DNA of 64,000 nucleotides from a virus. The stretch lies in IMG/VR virus record IMGVR_UViG_3300025929_000013, positions 1-64,000 of that record; one strand, written 5' to 3'. The position numbers were made by a program, and so were the translations under genes. Shown one piece after another: positions 17,199 to 24,989 of the stretch. Position 1 is the first letter of the stretch. Every line of letters begins with the position of its first letter. Under the pieces are notes generated by a model. That model saw nothing but the letters and a program-made list of their open reading frames with translations, was not told where the DNA came from and ran no database searches.

Positions 17199-17533
17199 CG
17201 ACCGAGTGGGAGCAGCTCGAACGCACCGAGACGATCGTACGCACGGTCACCGCGACCTATCGTGCCCCCGAGGGCGTCGAGCCGATGCTCAAGCACCGAG
17301 CGAAGAAAATCCTCTTCCAGCCCACGAAGGTGATCGTCAGGCTCCAGTTCACGCCCACCGGCTCGACTGTGTACGTCACCGTCTCGGGGCCGGATCTGCG
17401 CGACCTGCCTTACGGGCACAACGATCCGGCAATGGCGTTCTTCGACGCCGACTCCCTGGACGCCGCGGGGCCAGAGCTGGACTGGCTGAAAAATGGCGTC
17501 GCCGACCTGATCATCGACGAGCACAACGACTAG
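17195..17533 (+). CDS. hypothetical protein
   Basis: Not recognised. 112 residues from GTG 17195. Beta-rich middle (VIVRLQFTPTGSTVYVTVSG) and acidic C-terminus. Confidence 0.7.
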   Translation: MTTEWEQLERTETIVRTVTATYRAPEGVEPMLKHRAKKILFQPTKVIVRLQFTPTGSTVYVTVSGPDLRDLPYGHNDPAMAFFDADSLDAAGPELDWLKNGVADLIIDEHND

Positions 17534-17544
17534 AGGAAGAGCGC

Positions 17545-17832
17545 ATGCCCCGCAAGCCGCAACGTCCGGTGATCAGGGAGAGTCTGATCCCGGACACGAT
17601 CCTGACAAATCCTGACCTCGTGGAACGCATGGCCCAGCTCGACGCGCTCCCGAAACAGGCCGCGGCGGCGAAATACGAGATCCTCTACCGGCTGCTCGAT
17701 GAAGAGGGCGGCGCCGGTACACCGGGGGCTATTGCGGCCGTCGCGCGGCGCACCGGATATACCACCGAGACGCTGGCCAAGTGGTTCGAGCGGCACAACC
17801 CCCCGCCGCCGGATGTCACCCGTTCGGCCTAA
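17545..17832 (+). CDS. possible small helix-turn-helix protein
   Basis: 95 residues from ATG 17545 with AGAGGAAGAG upstream. Basic N-terminus and a segment at about residues 60-82 (AIAAVARRTGYTTETLAKW) with the spacing of a helix-turn-helix. It could be a small DNA-binding regulator. Its final codons and stop lie within a copy of the CACCCGTTCGGCC motif described elsewhere. Confidence 0.6.
   Translation: MPRKPQRPVIRESLIPDTILTNPDLVERMAQLDALPKQAAAAKYEILYRLLDEEGGAGTPGAIAAVARRTGYTTETLAKWFERHNPPPPDVTRSA
17817..17829 (-). promoter_or_regulatory. recurrent motif GGCCGAACGGGTG, copy 1
   Basis: CACCCGTTCGGCC on the plus strand, at the end of the upstream gene and about 85 bases before the ParB-like gene. 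Near-identical copies occur at 23139, 24430, 26628, 31775 and 62971, mostly between genes. A regulatory role is inferred from the repetition. Confidence 0.45.
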
Positions 17833-17914
17833 CGCCCTGCCGCCGCTCTTGCGTCGATCGTAGGCTGCGAACACAGACGTTTGCACCCATCAGCACGACC
17901 GAAAGCGATCACGC

Positions 17915-19228
17915 ATGCCCACAAGCAACGACGTCAAGAAGGACACGAAGAAACTCATAGACGAGATCAGCCAGGCGATCGGCTGGCGCGTCGTCGACAT
18001 GACCAACGGCCATTACCAGGTCGTCAACCCGGACGGCGACTCTGTCACCACCAGCGGTACGCCCGGCCAGCAAAGCACCCTGCTCAGGTTCCGGGACGAC
18101 CTCAAAAAACATCTCGGCTGGGACGCGGCGAAAGAGAAGAGGCGGCGGCAGGCGGAGGCGAAGTTGCGCCTTGAGGCCGACAGGGCGAAGAACGACGCGG
18201 TGATGGCGAAGGCTGTCGCCGAGGCGAAAGAGCGCCACTGCGCAGAAATGGAACGCCTCAAGCAGACGCAACGCCCCGGCACGAAACTGCCCAACGGCGA
18301 GGTCGTCGACTACATCAGCAAACCGGTATTCTTCACCCGCATCGACGCGATCGCGGCATTGGAGACCAAGGGCAGGTGCGACTGCAACCTGCGCGCGCTG
18401 AGCGAGACCAACATCACCCGCCTGTTCGAGCCGATGCACGAGGGCGATTGGATGTACATGCCACACGGCCTGGACGTGTGCATCCACGGCAACTACGGCG
18501 ACGGCGCCCACCGTCTCGAAGCGCTCAAGCGGATGAGCGACGAAGAACTCATTGAGCTGTACGGCGAACCCGGCCTGTGGTTCAGGGTCACCTACGGTGT
18601 GCCGCCGGAAGTGCTCGACAACACCGACATGGGCAAGGCGCGCAGCCATGCCGACGTACTGATGCAGCACGGGTACAAGAGGAACCCGAAGGAGGTCGCC
18701 GCCGCGCTGAACATCCTGATCGCCTACGACGCGGGCACCCCCTGGCGACACTGGAGCCGCAAGGTCATCACCCACCGGCAGCGGCTTCGCGCTCTCAAGG
18801 GCGAGTATGCGGCGCTAGTCGCGCCCGGCAGCGAGAACACGATCATGACCGACGCGCTGAGGCTGCACAAAAGCAGGATGAAGATGACCCTGACCAGCGC
18901 CCTGGTCTTCTGCTTCCTGATCCAGCGCGAGGTGCCCTACCCGGTGTGGAATGCGTTCCTCACGCCGCTTCTTACGCTCAAGGACTTCGAGGACGACGAC
19001 CCGCGCGGCGCCCTCTACACCAACCTCATCAAGAAGGACCGCAAGCCGACCGAAGCGCGCCAGGGGATCCGAGAGCTCGGCATGGCGCTCAAGACCTGGA
19101 ACAAGTGGGCGACCGGGGAGCGCCAGGAGCTGGCGACGTTCAAGAAGACCGAGCCGATGCCGCGGATTTCAAAGATCACGCGCGAGATCCCGGCCCTCGC
19201 CAGCCTCAATACGCCGTTCAACGGCTAA
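17915..19228 (+). CDS. ParB/DGQHR-like phage protein
   Basis: 437 residues. The N-terminal 120 residues hold a charged coiled-coil-like segment (KEKRRRQAEAKLRLEADRAKN is split over about 80-105). The middle has the layout of ParB-like 'DGQHR' proteins: a helical segment ending EPMHEGDWMYM, then GDGAHRLEALKRM, then VTYGVPPEVLDNTDMGKARS. Those proteins use such domains to bind DNA or nucleotide; some are phage nucleases or repressors. The C-terminal half is helical and unknown. Stands alone between the HTH-like gene and a terminator. Confidence 0.55.
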   Translation: MPTSNDVKKDTKKLIDEISQAIGWRVVDMTNGHYQVVNPDGDSVTTSGTPGQQSTLLRFRDDLKKHLGWDAAKEKRRRQAEAKLRLEADRAKNDAVMAKAVAEAKERHCAEMERLKQTQRPGTKLPNGEVVDYISKPVFFTRIDAIAALETKGRCDCNLRALSETNITRLFEPMHEGDWMYMPHGLDVCIHGNYGDGAHRLEALKRMSDEELIELYGEPGLWFRVTYGVPPEVLDNTDMGKARSHADVLMQHGYKRNPKEVAAALNILIAYDAGTPWRHWSRKVITHRQRLRALKGEYAALVAPGSENTIMTDALRLHKSRMKMTLTSALVFCFLIQREVPYPVWNAFLTPLLTLKDFEDDDPRGALYTNLIKKDRKPTEARQGIRELGMALKTWNKWATGERQELATFKKTEPMPRISKITREIPALASLNTPFNG

Positions 19229-19242
19229 CGACCACCCGCACA

Positions 19243-19268
19243 GGCGCCCTGAATTTCGGGGCGCTTTG
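19243..19268 (+). terminator. rho-independent terminator
   Basis: Stem GCGCCC / GGGCGC with loop TGAATTTCG-type, then TTTGT, 15 bases after the stop. Confidence 0.75.
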
Positions 19269-19293
19269 TGCTGTCCGGACAAGGAGGAAAGGT

Positions 19294-20193
19294 ATGGATA
19301 AACAGCAGCAGCTTCTGAGTGAGCTCCCCGAGCAGCTGCGGGAGCCGACGCGGGCGGCGCTCTCCCGCCTGAGCAAGAGCTCGGTCCGGGTCTACGCGGG
19401 CGACATCCTGCACTGGCTCGGCTACTGCGCAGCGAAAAAGATCGAGCTGCTCACGCCGACCCGGCCTCAGGTCGACCTCTACTGCGCGGCGCTGTCGAAG
19501 GGCCTCAAACCGGCGACCGTCAACCGGCACATGTCCGCGATCTCCGCCTGGTTCTCGTACCTCGTCGAGTGCGAGATCGCCGAGCGCAACCCGTTCAAGG
19601 GCCCCAAGCGCCCGCGCGTGGACAAGACCACCTCCACGACCCCGTGGCTGAGCCGGGAGGAGTGCAAAAGGCTGCTGGAGGCGGCCGAGGCGCAAACCGG
19701 GCCCCAGGCGCAGCGCGACGCCGCGATCATGTGGCTGCTGGTGACCGAAGGCGTGCGTGTCGCGGAGGTCGCCGAGCTCATGCAGAGCAGCCTTCGCGTG
19801 ACCGGCGGCCAGCGTGTGATCCGCGTGCGCGGCAAGGGCAACGTCATGGAGGACCGGGCGCTGCCGGGCAGGCTCGCGGCGCAGCTCGACGCCTACCTCG
19901 CGGCGCACCCGCACACCGGCCACCTGTTCGTGACCAGCACGGGCAACAAGCTGAGCCCCAGCTACATCTCCAAGCTGGTCGCCCGGTTCGCCAACGCCGC
20001 CGGGCTGCCGAACCCGCAGCAGTACACCGCGCACTCGCTGCGGCACACCTCCGCCACCATCGCCAAAGCAGAGGGCGCCACGGAGGAGGAGATCAGCAAG
20101 GGGTTGGGTCACTCCAGCCTCGAAACGACCCGCGGATATCTGCACAATCCGGCGGATGACCCCGCGCACCGCGTCGAGCAGGCGCTGCGCTAA
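19294..20193 (+). CDS. tyrosine recombinase (XerC/D-like integrase)
   Basis: 299 residues from ATG 19294 with AAGGAGG upstream. The N-terminal SAM-like core-binding domain covers about residues 15-105. The catalytic domain has the full set: R155 in EGVRVAEV, K181 in VRGKGN, H247 and R250 in HSLRHTS, H273 in LGHSSLETT and nucleophile Y282. It joins DNA by site-specific strand exchange, as phage integrases and Xer dimer resolvases do. The length and sequence are XerC/D-like rather than phage-lambda-like. With a large serine recombinase also present at 32.7 kb, this enzyme may resolve genome multimers, excise, or belong to an older integration module. It has its own terminator upstream. Confidence 0.9.
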   Translation: MDKQQQLLSELPEQLREPTRAALSRLSKSSVRVYAGDILHWLGYCAAKKIELLTPTRPQVDLYCAALSKGLKPATVNRHMSAISAWFSYLVECEIAERNPFKGPKRPRVDKTTSTTPWLSREECKRLLEAAEAQTGPQAQRDAAIMWLLVTEGVRVAEVAELMQSSLRVTGGQRVIRVRGKGNVMEDRALPGRLAAQLDAYLAAHPHTGHLFVTSTGNKLSPSYISKLVARFANAAGLPNPQQYTAHSLRHTSATIAKAEGATEEEISKGLGHSSLETTRGYLHNPADDPAHRVEQALR

Positions 20194-20214
20194 CCACAAC
20201 ACAAGGAGAACAGC

Positions 20215-20808
20215 GTGGAACACCGTTCCAGCGACGACATGCCGGAGCCTGGCCCGGCGCCCTTCTACCCGCAGTACGGCGCGACACCCCCGCCACCGCC
20301 GCGCAAGCGGCACACCGGCCGCTGGGTGGTCGGATCACTGTTCCTGCTCATCATCCTCGTCGCCCTCGTCACGGCGCTCGGGGGCACGAAGCAGGACAGC
20401 CCGGCCGCGGTGAGCACCACCTCGGCGCCGCCCGCACTGATCAGTCCCGCCGCGGGCGACGTGGCCAGCCAGGCGCCCGTCAGCGTCGCTCCGCCGAGCC
20501 CGACGCCGCCCGCCACGCAGGTGGTGCTCACGTTCACCGGCGACGGCACCAAGACCTCGAAGACGTTCACCACCGGCGACGACTGGTCGATCAAGTACAC
20601 CTTCGACTGCTCGACGTTCGGCAGCGCAGGCAACTTCCAGGTCTACACCTACACCGGCGGCAGCATGTCCGGCATACCCGTCAACGAACTGAAGAACAGC
20701 GGCAACGACACCACCTACCAGCACAACGACAGCGGCATGCACTACCTGGAGGTCAACTCCGAATGCGGCTGGACGGTCACCGTCACCGACGGCGACTCCG
20801 GCCAGTAG
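20215..20808 (+). CDS. membrane-anchored secreted protein
   Basis: 197 residues from GTG 20215 with AAGGAGA upstream. A Pro-rich cytoplasmic tail (about 1-33), one transmembrane segment (about 37-57, WVVGSLFLLIILVALVTAL), a Ser/Thr/Pro-rich linker to about residue 100, and an extracellular beta-rich domain with two cysteines (about 141 and 181) that may form a disulfide. This layout is typical of actinobacterial cell-surface proteins. In a phage it may change the host surface, for example to exclude superinfection, but that is inference. Confidence 0.75.
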   Translation: MEHRSSDDMPEPGPAPFYPQYGATPPPPPRKRHTGRWVVGSLFLLIILVALVTALGGTKQDSPAAVSTTSAPPALISPAAGDVASQAPVSVAPPSPTPPATQVVLTFTGDGTKTSKTFTTGDDWSIKYTFDCSTFGSAGNFQVYTYTGGSMSGIPVNELKNSGNDTTYQHNDSGMHYLEVNSECGWTVTVTDGDSGQ

Positions 20809-20819
20809 CGTCCACGGCG

Positions 20820-20849
20820 GCGCCCCCGGTGAATTTCCCGCCGGGGCGC
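20820..20849 (+). terminator. hairpin terminator
   Basis: Stem GCGCCCC / GGGGCGC extended by GG/CC past one bulged C. No clear T-run but lies 12 bases after a stop. Confidence 0.6.
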
Positions 20850-20912
20850 ATCGCTGTCGGCGGCGCGCGATAACCTCGCCACATATTCGAAACTCACAAG
20901 GAGAAGACGCCG

Positions 20913-21224
20913 ATGCACGCGTACATGCGCATCGAATACACCAAGGACGCGGCAAACGCGAAGCCGGAAGTCCTGCACGCCGCGCCGTTCAACTTCGCGG
21001 AGACCCACCTCATCTACGCCGCCCACGCATACCTGCGCGCGTACATGCCCAAGGAGGACGGCCTCGACCCGGCCGACGTGCGCCTCTATGTGTGGACGGC
21101 CGACCCCAGAGAGGCACCGGTCGAGGAGGAGCTGCTGCACGAGGACGCGATCCTGATCGTCCCGGCCACCCTCGTCACCGCGGAGCCGGACCTCGGCGAG
21201 ATGTATGACAACCCGTACCCGTAA
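20913..21224 (+). CDS. hypothetical protein
   Basis: Not recognised. 103 residues from ATG 20913 with AAGGAGAAG upstream. Mixed alpha/beta, acidic at the C-terminus. First gene of a five-gene unit. Confidence 0.7.
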   Translation: MHAYMRIEYTKDAANAKPEVLHAAPFNFAETHLIYAAHAYLRAYMPKEDGLDPADVRLYVWTADPREAPVEEELLHEDAILIVPATLVTAEPDLGEMYDNPYP

Positions 21225-21233
21225 ATCGTCGAC

Positions 21234-21632
21234 ATGCTCCGCAAGGGCAGCTTCACCGAGGTCACCTCGCATCACGTGAACGTGCACGAAGACCTCACGG
21301 CGAAAACGTTCTTCTGGTACGGCTGGGGAGGTCTCGGAGGTCCCACGACCGGCGGCGAGACCGAGGAGTTCATGTGGCGTATGCAGGCGCACTCCGAGGG
21401 CTGGGACGCCGCGCACGATCCGAGCGCCGAGTGGAAGTACAACGTCGACAAGATCCGTGCCTCCGGCAATGAGGGCATCAAGGCCCAGCTCGAAACGGTG
21501 CTGGAGACCTACTACGAGAAGGCCCGAAACAACCCGGACCGGCAGAAGCTCAACAACAGGTACCGCGCGATGATCGGCGCCCTGCGCGCCGCGCTCGACA
21601 CCGCCGCCGCGGACAACGCCAAGGAGGACTGA
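21234..21632 (+). CDS. hypothetical protein
   Basis: Not recognised. 132 residues from ATG 21234; no strong ribosome binding site, so re-initiation from the previous gene is likely. Gly/Trp-rich loop (FFWYGWGGLGGPTTGG) near residue 30, then long helices. Stop overlaps next ATG. Confidence 0.65.
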   Translation: MLRKGSFTEVTSHHVNVHEDLTAKTFFWYGWGGLGGPTTGGETEEFMWRMQAHSEGWDAAHDPSAEWKYNVDKIRASGNEGIKAQLETVLETYYEKARNNPDRQKLNNRYRAMIGALRAALDTAAADNAKED

Positions 21633-22054
21633 TGGCCGAGACCGACTGGCCGAGTCTCGACGAGATCGGCCCGAACCCCGATCCGAACCTCTGGTTCATC
21701 AGGGAGATGATCGCGTCCGGGCTGCGCCTGTACTACTCCGAGGCCGACTACGGTGAGGGCAAGCACACCTTCGAGGTCGTCGAGAACATCCACCCCCAGG
21801 ACGGCGCCACCTTCTACCTCGTGCCGGTCAACTATGGCCAGCAGGCGGTCGGCGTCCACTTGGACCGCGCCGAGGCCGAAGCCCAGTACCGTAACGATGT
21901 GCTGGGTCTGCTGGACAACTGCGAGCCCGGCGAGGGCGCAGTCTCCGTGGACGTGAATAACTGGGGCCTGCCGCAGGCCGCGGACGCGAGGCTCCGCAAG
22001 CGCGTGGACCAGATCAACAACCCGGCCAGTAACGAGGAGGACAGCGAGAGCTGA
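21632..22054 (+). CDS. acidic hypothetical protein
   Basis: Not recognised. 140 residues; ATG overlaps the preceding stop with AAGGAGG upstream. Acidic, alpha/beta; the stop overlaps the next start. Confidence 0.7.
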   Translation: MAETDWPSLDEIGPNPDPNLWFIREMIASGLRLYYSEADYGEGKHTFEVVENIHPQDGATFYLVPVNYGQQAVGVHLDRAEAEAQYRNDVLGLLDNCEPGEGAVSVDVNNWGLPQAADARLRKRVDQINNPASNEEDSES

Positions 22055-22527
22055 TGCCCACACGCATTACCTGGAGGAGGGCAAAAACGCGTCGCCCCGA
22101 GTTCAAAGGTCTGGTCGGAGGAGTCACGCTCTTCCAAATCTGGCAAGAACCAGCGGACAAGCGCTGGTCCCTGCTGTCCGACCTCGGGAATTTCCCTGTT
22201 GAAAAACGCACTTTCGACACCGAAGCCGAAGCACGAGACAAGTGTGAGCGCACCCTGTCCTACTTCGTCCAAACGATCGGTGCCAAGTTCGTCACGCGCG
22301 TTCTCACCTGGAGCCCGACCAAGGAAGTCGACGGACAGTTCTTCACCGACGGCTACGTGGGGGACATGGTGTACTTCACACTGCGCACCCTCAACGGCTT
22401 CGGCGGACCGGTGTGGCTCGACGCCAAGATCAAGAAGTACGGCCCCGGTGTCGAGTGCGCGTCCTGGGGCAACGCCAAGAAGCTGGCCGCCGAACGTCTC
22501 AACCCCACTACAGAGAAAGAGTCCTGA
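22054..22527 (+). CDS. hypothetical protein with N-terminal ITW motif
   Basis: Not recognised. 157 residues. Begins MPTRITW; two later proteins (25276-25698 and 25695-26123) also start with an ITW segment followed by a similar strand-rich region, so the three may be distant paralogues. Stop overlaps next ATG. Confidence 0.7.
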   Translation: MPTRITWRRAKTRRPEFKGLVGGVTLFQIWQEPADKRWSLLSDLGNFPVEKRTFDTEAEARDKCERTLSYFVQTIGAKFVTRVLTWSPTKEVDGQFFTDGYVGDMVYFTLRTLNGFGGPVWLDAKIKKYGPGVECASWGNAKKLAAERLNPTTEKES

Positions 22528-22853
22528 TGGACCCGGTAACCCTGGCCACCGGTGCGGGCCTGCTGCTGTCCGGCGGCGTCCTGGACCGTCTCATACGCCC
22601 GCGTAAACACCAGCGCAAGGCAGTCTGCGGCTGCGAGCACCACCTTGCGCTGCACGCCGACGGCGGCATCGGACCGTGCCAGTATCTGGACGTCATCCAA
22701 GACCTGCGCGACGAACCGATGCTGGACCCGAAGAATCAGGTAATAACCAAGTCCGGAAGCGGCAACGTGCGCACCCACGAGGTCACCGTGATCGTCGACA
22801 AGATCCCGTGTCCGTGCACCGGGTACGTTGCCAAATATTCGCCGACCGGCTGA
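22527..22853 (+). CDS. possible membrane-associated Cys-rich protein
   Basis: Not recognised. 108 residues. A short hydrophobic N-terminus (about 3-20) precedes a basic stretch; the rest has VCGCEHH, GPCQY and a CPCTG, a likely zinc-binding set. Last gene before a 400-base non-coding stretch. Confidence 0.65.
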   Translation: MDPVTLATGAGLLLSGGVLDRLIRPRKHQRKAVCGCEHHLALHADGGIGPCQYLDVIQDLRDEPMLDPKNQVITKSGSGNVRTHEVTVIVDKIPCPCTGYVAKYSPTG

Positions 22854-22956
22854 CAGGTCCCCAGCGGCCGTGTAGTGTCCTGGTCGTGGGCGCGGCCTCA
22901 TTGCGTGAGAAACGTCGCCGCGAGGTGAATGGTCGAACCAGTCTCCGCGCCCACCT

Positions 22957-22983
22957 TGCTCCCCGCGCAGGCAGGGGTGGTCC
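22957..22983 (+). CRISPR. lone type I-E-like CRISPR repeat with degenerate flanking copies
   Basis: The segment starts TTGCTCCCCGCGCAGG and ends CAGGGGTGGTCC. Its CCCC/GGGG stem and GGTCC end fit the 28-29-base type I-E repeats typical of actinomycetes. Weak flanking copies can be seen: one ending GAATGGTC at 22934 and one with a CTCCG/CGGAG stem near 23005-23030. It lies in a 407-base gap (22854-23260) with no gene. Phage-borne lone repeats are known as RNA anti-CRISPRs or mini-arrays; which applies here cannot be told. Apart from this and the motif at 23139 I see nothing else in the gap. Confidence 0.55.
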
Positions 22984-23138
22984 GTTCCTGTGAATGGACA
23001 ACATGTTGGCTCCGCATACACGGAGGTGGCGGCCTTTCGGGGCCGAGATTCGCAACTCTGTGTTGTACGTGGGTTGCTCAGCGACAGGGCCTGGGTCTCC
23101 GGATCCGGGCCTTATCGCTTTTCCGAATGCGTGCAGCT

Positions 23139-23159
23139 CACCCGTTCGGCCTAGCGCGC
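23139..23159 (-). promoter_or_regulatory. recurrent motif, copy 2 (inverted relative to copy 3)
   Basis: The 21 bases here are the exact reverse complement of 24422-24442 (core GGCCGAACGGGTG preceded by GCGCGCTA). The inverted pair flanks the DUF7873 gene and the permuted tRNA genes. Confidence 0.5.
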
Positions 23160-23260
23160 CAAATCTTCTGGAGTTCGCCGTAGCGCCCCTGGTAGATCTG
23201 CATACGTCACCACGTACGCCGGTCGCCGGGGGCGTTTCGGCATTTCAGGAGGAAACCAGC

Positions 23261-23992
23261 ATGACCAGACTCAGCCAGATCATCGCGGTCGAGAGGGGCG
23301 CGAAGGGCAAGGCCCTGGCCCGGCTCACCGCCGCCCATCACGCCGTCCAGAAGGCGCCCCTGCTCTCCGGGCTCTCGCGCACCTACCAGCCCAAGGACGA
23401 GGACGGCGACACCCTGCCGTCAGAGTCCACGAAGGTGCAGCTCAAGGTCGAGCAGGCGATCGAGGGGATCGTCGAGGACCTCACCCGCCTGTTCGACGTG
23501 ACCGCGACCAAGGACTGGACCAACTGCGTCGCGCGGGCCGACGTGAAGGTCGGCGACACCGTCCTGATCGAGGGCGCGCCGGTGACCTACCTGCTGTTCC
23601 TGGAGAAGCAGCTGGTCGACCTGAACGTCTTCGTGCGCAAGCTGCCGGTACTCGACCCCGCCGAGTCCTGGAGCCACGACCCCACGAGCGACACGTGGAA
23701 GACCGAGCCGGTCCAGACGGTCAAGACCAAGAAGGTCCCGCGCAACCACGTCAAGGCCGAGGCCACCGACCGGCACCCGGCGCAGGTCGAGATCTACCAC
23801 GAGGACATCCAGGTCGGCACCTGGACGACGGTGAAGTTCTCCGGCGCGCTGCCGCAGGTGCGCGTCAACGAGCTGCTGCACCGTGTCGAGACGCTCCAGG
23901 CCGCGGTGAAGTTCGCCCGCGAGGAGGCGAACGGGACGGTGGTCACCGACCAGAAGCCCGGCGAAGTTGTTCTCGACTACCTCTTCAGCTAA
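23261..23992 (+). CDS. DUF7873 family protein
   Basis: 243 residues from ATG 23261 with AGGAGG upstream. I recognise the sequence layout of a conserved actinobacterial/actinophage family: N-terminal LSQIIAVERGAK, then KAPLLSGLSRTYQPKDEDG, RLFDVTATKDWTNC, LLFLEKQLVDL, PVLDPAESW, TKKVPRNHVKAEATDRHPAQ and a final GEVVLDYLF. The family has no known enzymatic role. It is probably cytoplasmic; no signal or metal motif. It stands alone between a long non-coding gap and the tRNA region. Confidence 0.8.
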   Translation: MTRLSQIIAVERGAKGKALARLTAAHHAVQKAPLLSGLSRTYQPKDEDGDTLPSESTKVQLKVEQAIEGIVEDLTRLFDVTATKDWTNCVARADVKVGDTVLIEGAPVTYLLFLEKQLVDLNVFVRKLPVLDPAESWSHDPTSDTWKTEPVQTVKTKKVPRNHVKAEATDRHPAQVEIYHEDIQVGTWTTVKFSGALPQVRVNELLHRVETLQAAVKFAREEANGTVVTDQKPGEVVLDYLFS

Positions 23993-24042
23993 GATCGCTC
24001 GCGAGCACAGACTCAAGCTGATCCCTGAGATTCAGCACTGCC

Positions 24043-24116
24043 CGGCGAAAGTGGAGGTTCAACCCCTCCCTTGGGCGCCATCGGGCCCGAGTAGCCCAAT
24101 TGGTAGAGGCACGTCG
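24043..24116 (+). tRNA. candidate permuted tRNA gene 1 (3' half before 5' half)
   Basis: The 3' half comes first: CGGCG, variable AAAGT, T-arm GGAGG-TTCAACC-CCTCC, acceptor CTTGGGC, discriminator G and encoded CCA (24043-24080). After only TCGG, the 5' half follows: acceptor GCCCGAG, TA, D-arm GCC...GGC, A, CGTCG (24085-24116). Acceptor strands pair over 7 bp (one G-U) and CGTCG pairs with CGGCG. No conventional partner for either half exists nearby. The anticodon loop falls at the break and the bases there do not give a normal U33, so the anticodon cannot be read. Processing would need joining within the anticodon loop. Confidence 0.65.
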
Positions 24117-24191
24117 GGCGCACGCAGACTCAGATTATTGCTCTAGATTCACGTATTGCAGCCGATCGCCGGATCGACCGGCCGTTGACGG

Positions 24192-24272
24192 TGAATGCCA
24201 GGGTTCCCGGTTCGAGCCCGGGGCCGCGCGCCACTCATGCGCGGCTAGCTCAATAGGCAGAGCACGGTACTT
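24192..24272 (+). tRNA. candidate permuted tRNA gene 2, possibly tRNA-Gln(UUG)
   Basis: 3' half first: TGAATGCCA, GGGTT, T-arm CCCGG-TTCGAGC-CCGGG, acceptor GCCGCGC, G and CCA (24192-24233). After CTCAT comes the 5' half: acceptor GCGCGGC (perfect 7-bp match), TA, D-arm GCTC...GAGC, A, CGGTA, CTT (24239-24272). Joining CTT to TGAA would give a normal 7-base loop with anticodon UUG. Flanking segments GGCCGTTGA (24180-24188) and TCAACGGCC (24281-24289) pair perfectly over 9 bp and would hold the two ends together. The region 24284-24372 then folds into a series of small hairpins. Identity is tentative because G1-C72 is unusual for tRNA-Gln. Confidence 0.65.
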
Positions 24273-24378
24273 CAGAGTGATCAACGGCCTTAAACGCCGT
24301 CGGCGTGACCATATAGCTGCTTCGTCAGCTGTCTGCTGAAAACAGATCAGCAAGTGACTGTTAATCACTGACACAGGG

Positions 24379-24405
24379 GCCCCACGGATGGCTACTCCGT
24401 GGGGC
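24379..24405 (+). terminator. terminator-like hairpin after the tRNA region
   Basis: Perfect 10-bp stem GCCCCACGGA / TCCGTGGGGC with a 7-base loop. No strong T-run follows (TCCGCC). Confidence 0.65.
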
Positions 24406-24421
24406 TCCGCCATGTTCGGGT

Positions 24422-24471
24422 GCGCGCTAGGCCGAACGGGTGACACCGCTACTCTCGCTGGGAACATGTTC
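24422..24471 (+). promoter_or_regulatory. operator/promoter region: motif copy 3 plus palindrome GAACATGTTC
   Basis: GGCCGAACGGGTG (24430-24442), a TACTCT possible -10 (24450-24455) and the perfect palindrome GAACATGTTC (24462-24471) lie just before the membrane-protein operon. The same motif-palindrome pair recurs at 26628-26670 before the TnpB-like gene. Confidence 0.5.
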
Positions 24472-24533
24472 GACCGGCTCATAGCATTTATCCCCGAGCG
24501 GCCCGAAGCCGCTTTCACCCCGAGGAGTACTGC

Positions 24534-24989
24534 GTGCTCAAGCGTCCGTTCAAGCCGAGCCGAGCGTACCCACACCCGTGGTGCCCGGTCGCCCATCTCA
24601 TCCCGGCGCCCGCTGCGTTTTTCGCACTCGGACGGCTCATATCCGCCGGGGTCTCCTTCGTCGCGGTCCTCGGCGTGGTGGGGGCGTTCATCGTTCTCGT
24701 CGCGCTCGTCCTGCGGCGGGAGTTCGCCATCCGCGCCGCGGACAAGGAACACGGAATCATCGTGCACGAGGACTGGGCGTTCTGCGCAGCCCTCGCAGAC
24801 ATACTGTTTATCGTCGCGACGTACGCCCTGCTCTGGGCCGTGCTGACAACACCCAAGCCGCTACAACCGGAAACCTGGAGCACCACGGACCTCGTCATCA
24901 GCCTGTTCGCCGGGGGGGTGACCGTCTTCGACTGGTACACGCACCGAAAGGCCGTGCAGCGCGCCCCCATGCCGACGGCCGAGACATGA
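24534..24989 (+). CDS. multi-pass membrane protein
   Basis: Not recognised. 151 residues from GTG 24534 behind CGAGGAG. About three or four hydrophobic segments: residues 24-62 (possibly two spans), 83-105 and 117-135, with a short basic C-terminal tail. It heads a six-gene operon of small proteins ending at 26619. A role in membrane or superinfection control is possible but unproven. Confidence 0.7.
   Translation: MLKRPFKPSRAYPHPWCPVAHLIPAPAAFFALGRLISAGVSFVAVLGVVGAFIVLVALVLRREFAIRAADKEHGIIVHEDWAFCAALADILFIVATYALLWAVLTTPKPLQPETWSTTDLVISLFAGGVTVFDWYTHRKAVQRAPMPTAET

Noticed and set aside
23993-24120. Reading the two tRNA halves as one ordinary tRNA with a long intron
   Set aside because: The acceptor strands only match in permuted order; GCCCGAG does not pair with GCCGCGC.
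24125-24320. Group I intron core around the permuted tRNAs
   Set aside because: I could not place a consistent P3-P7-P8 core; only short look-alike segments (CAGACTCA, ATATAG) are present.
24290-24372. tRNA-like stem-loops with anticodon-like loops (CTTAAAC, CTGAAAA, CTGTTAA)
   Set aside because: No acceptor stem or standard T-loop can be assembled around them; they may be part of the sequence flanking permuted tRNA 2.
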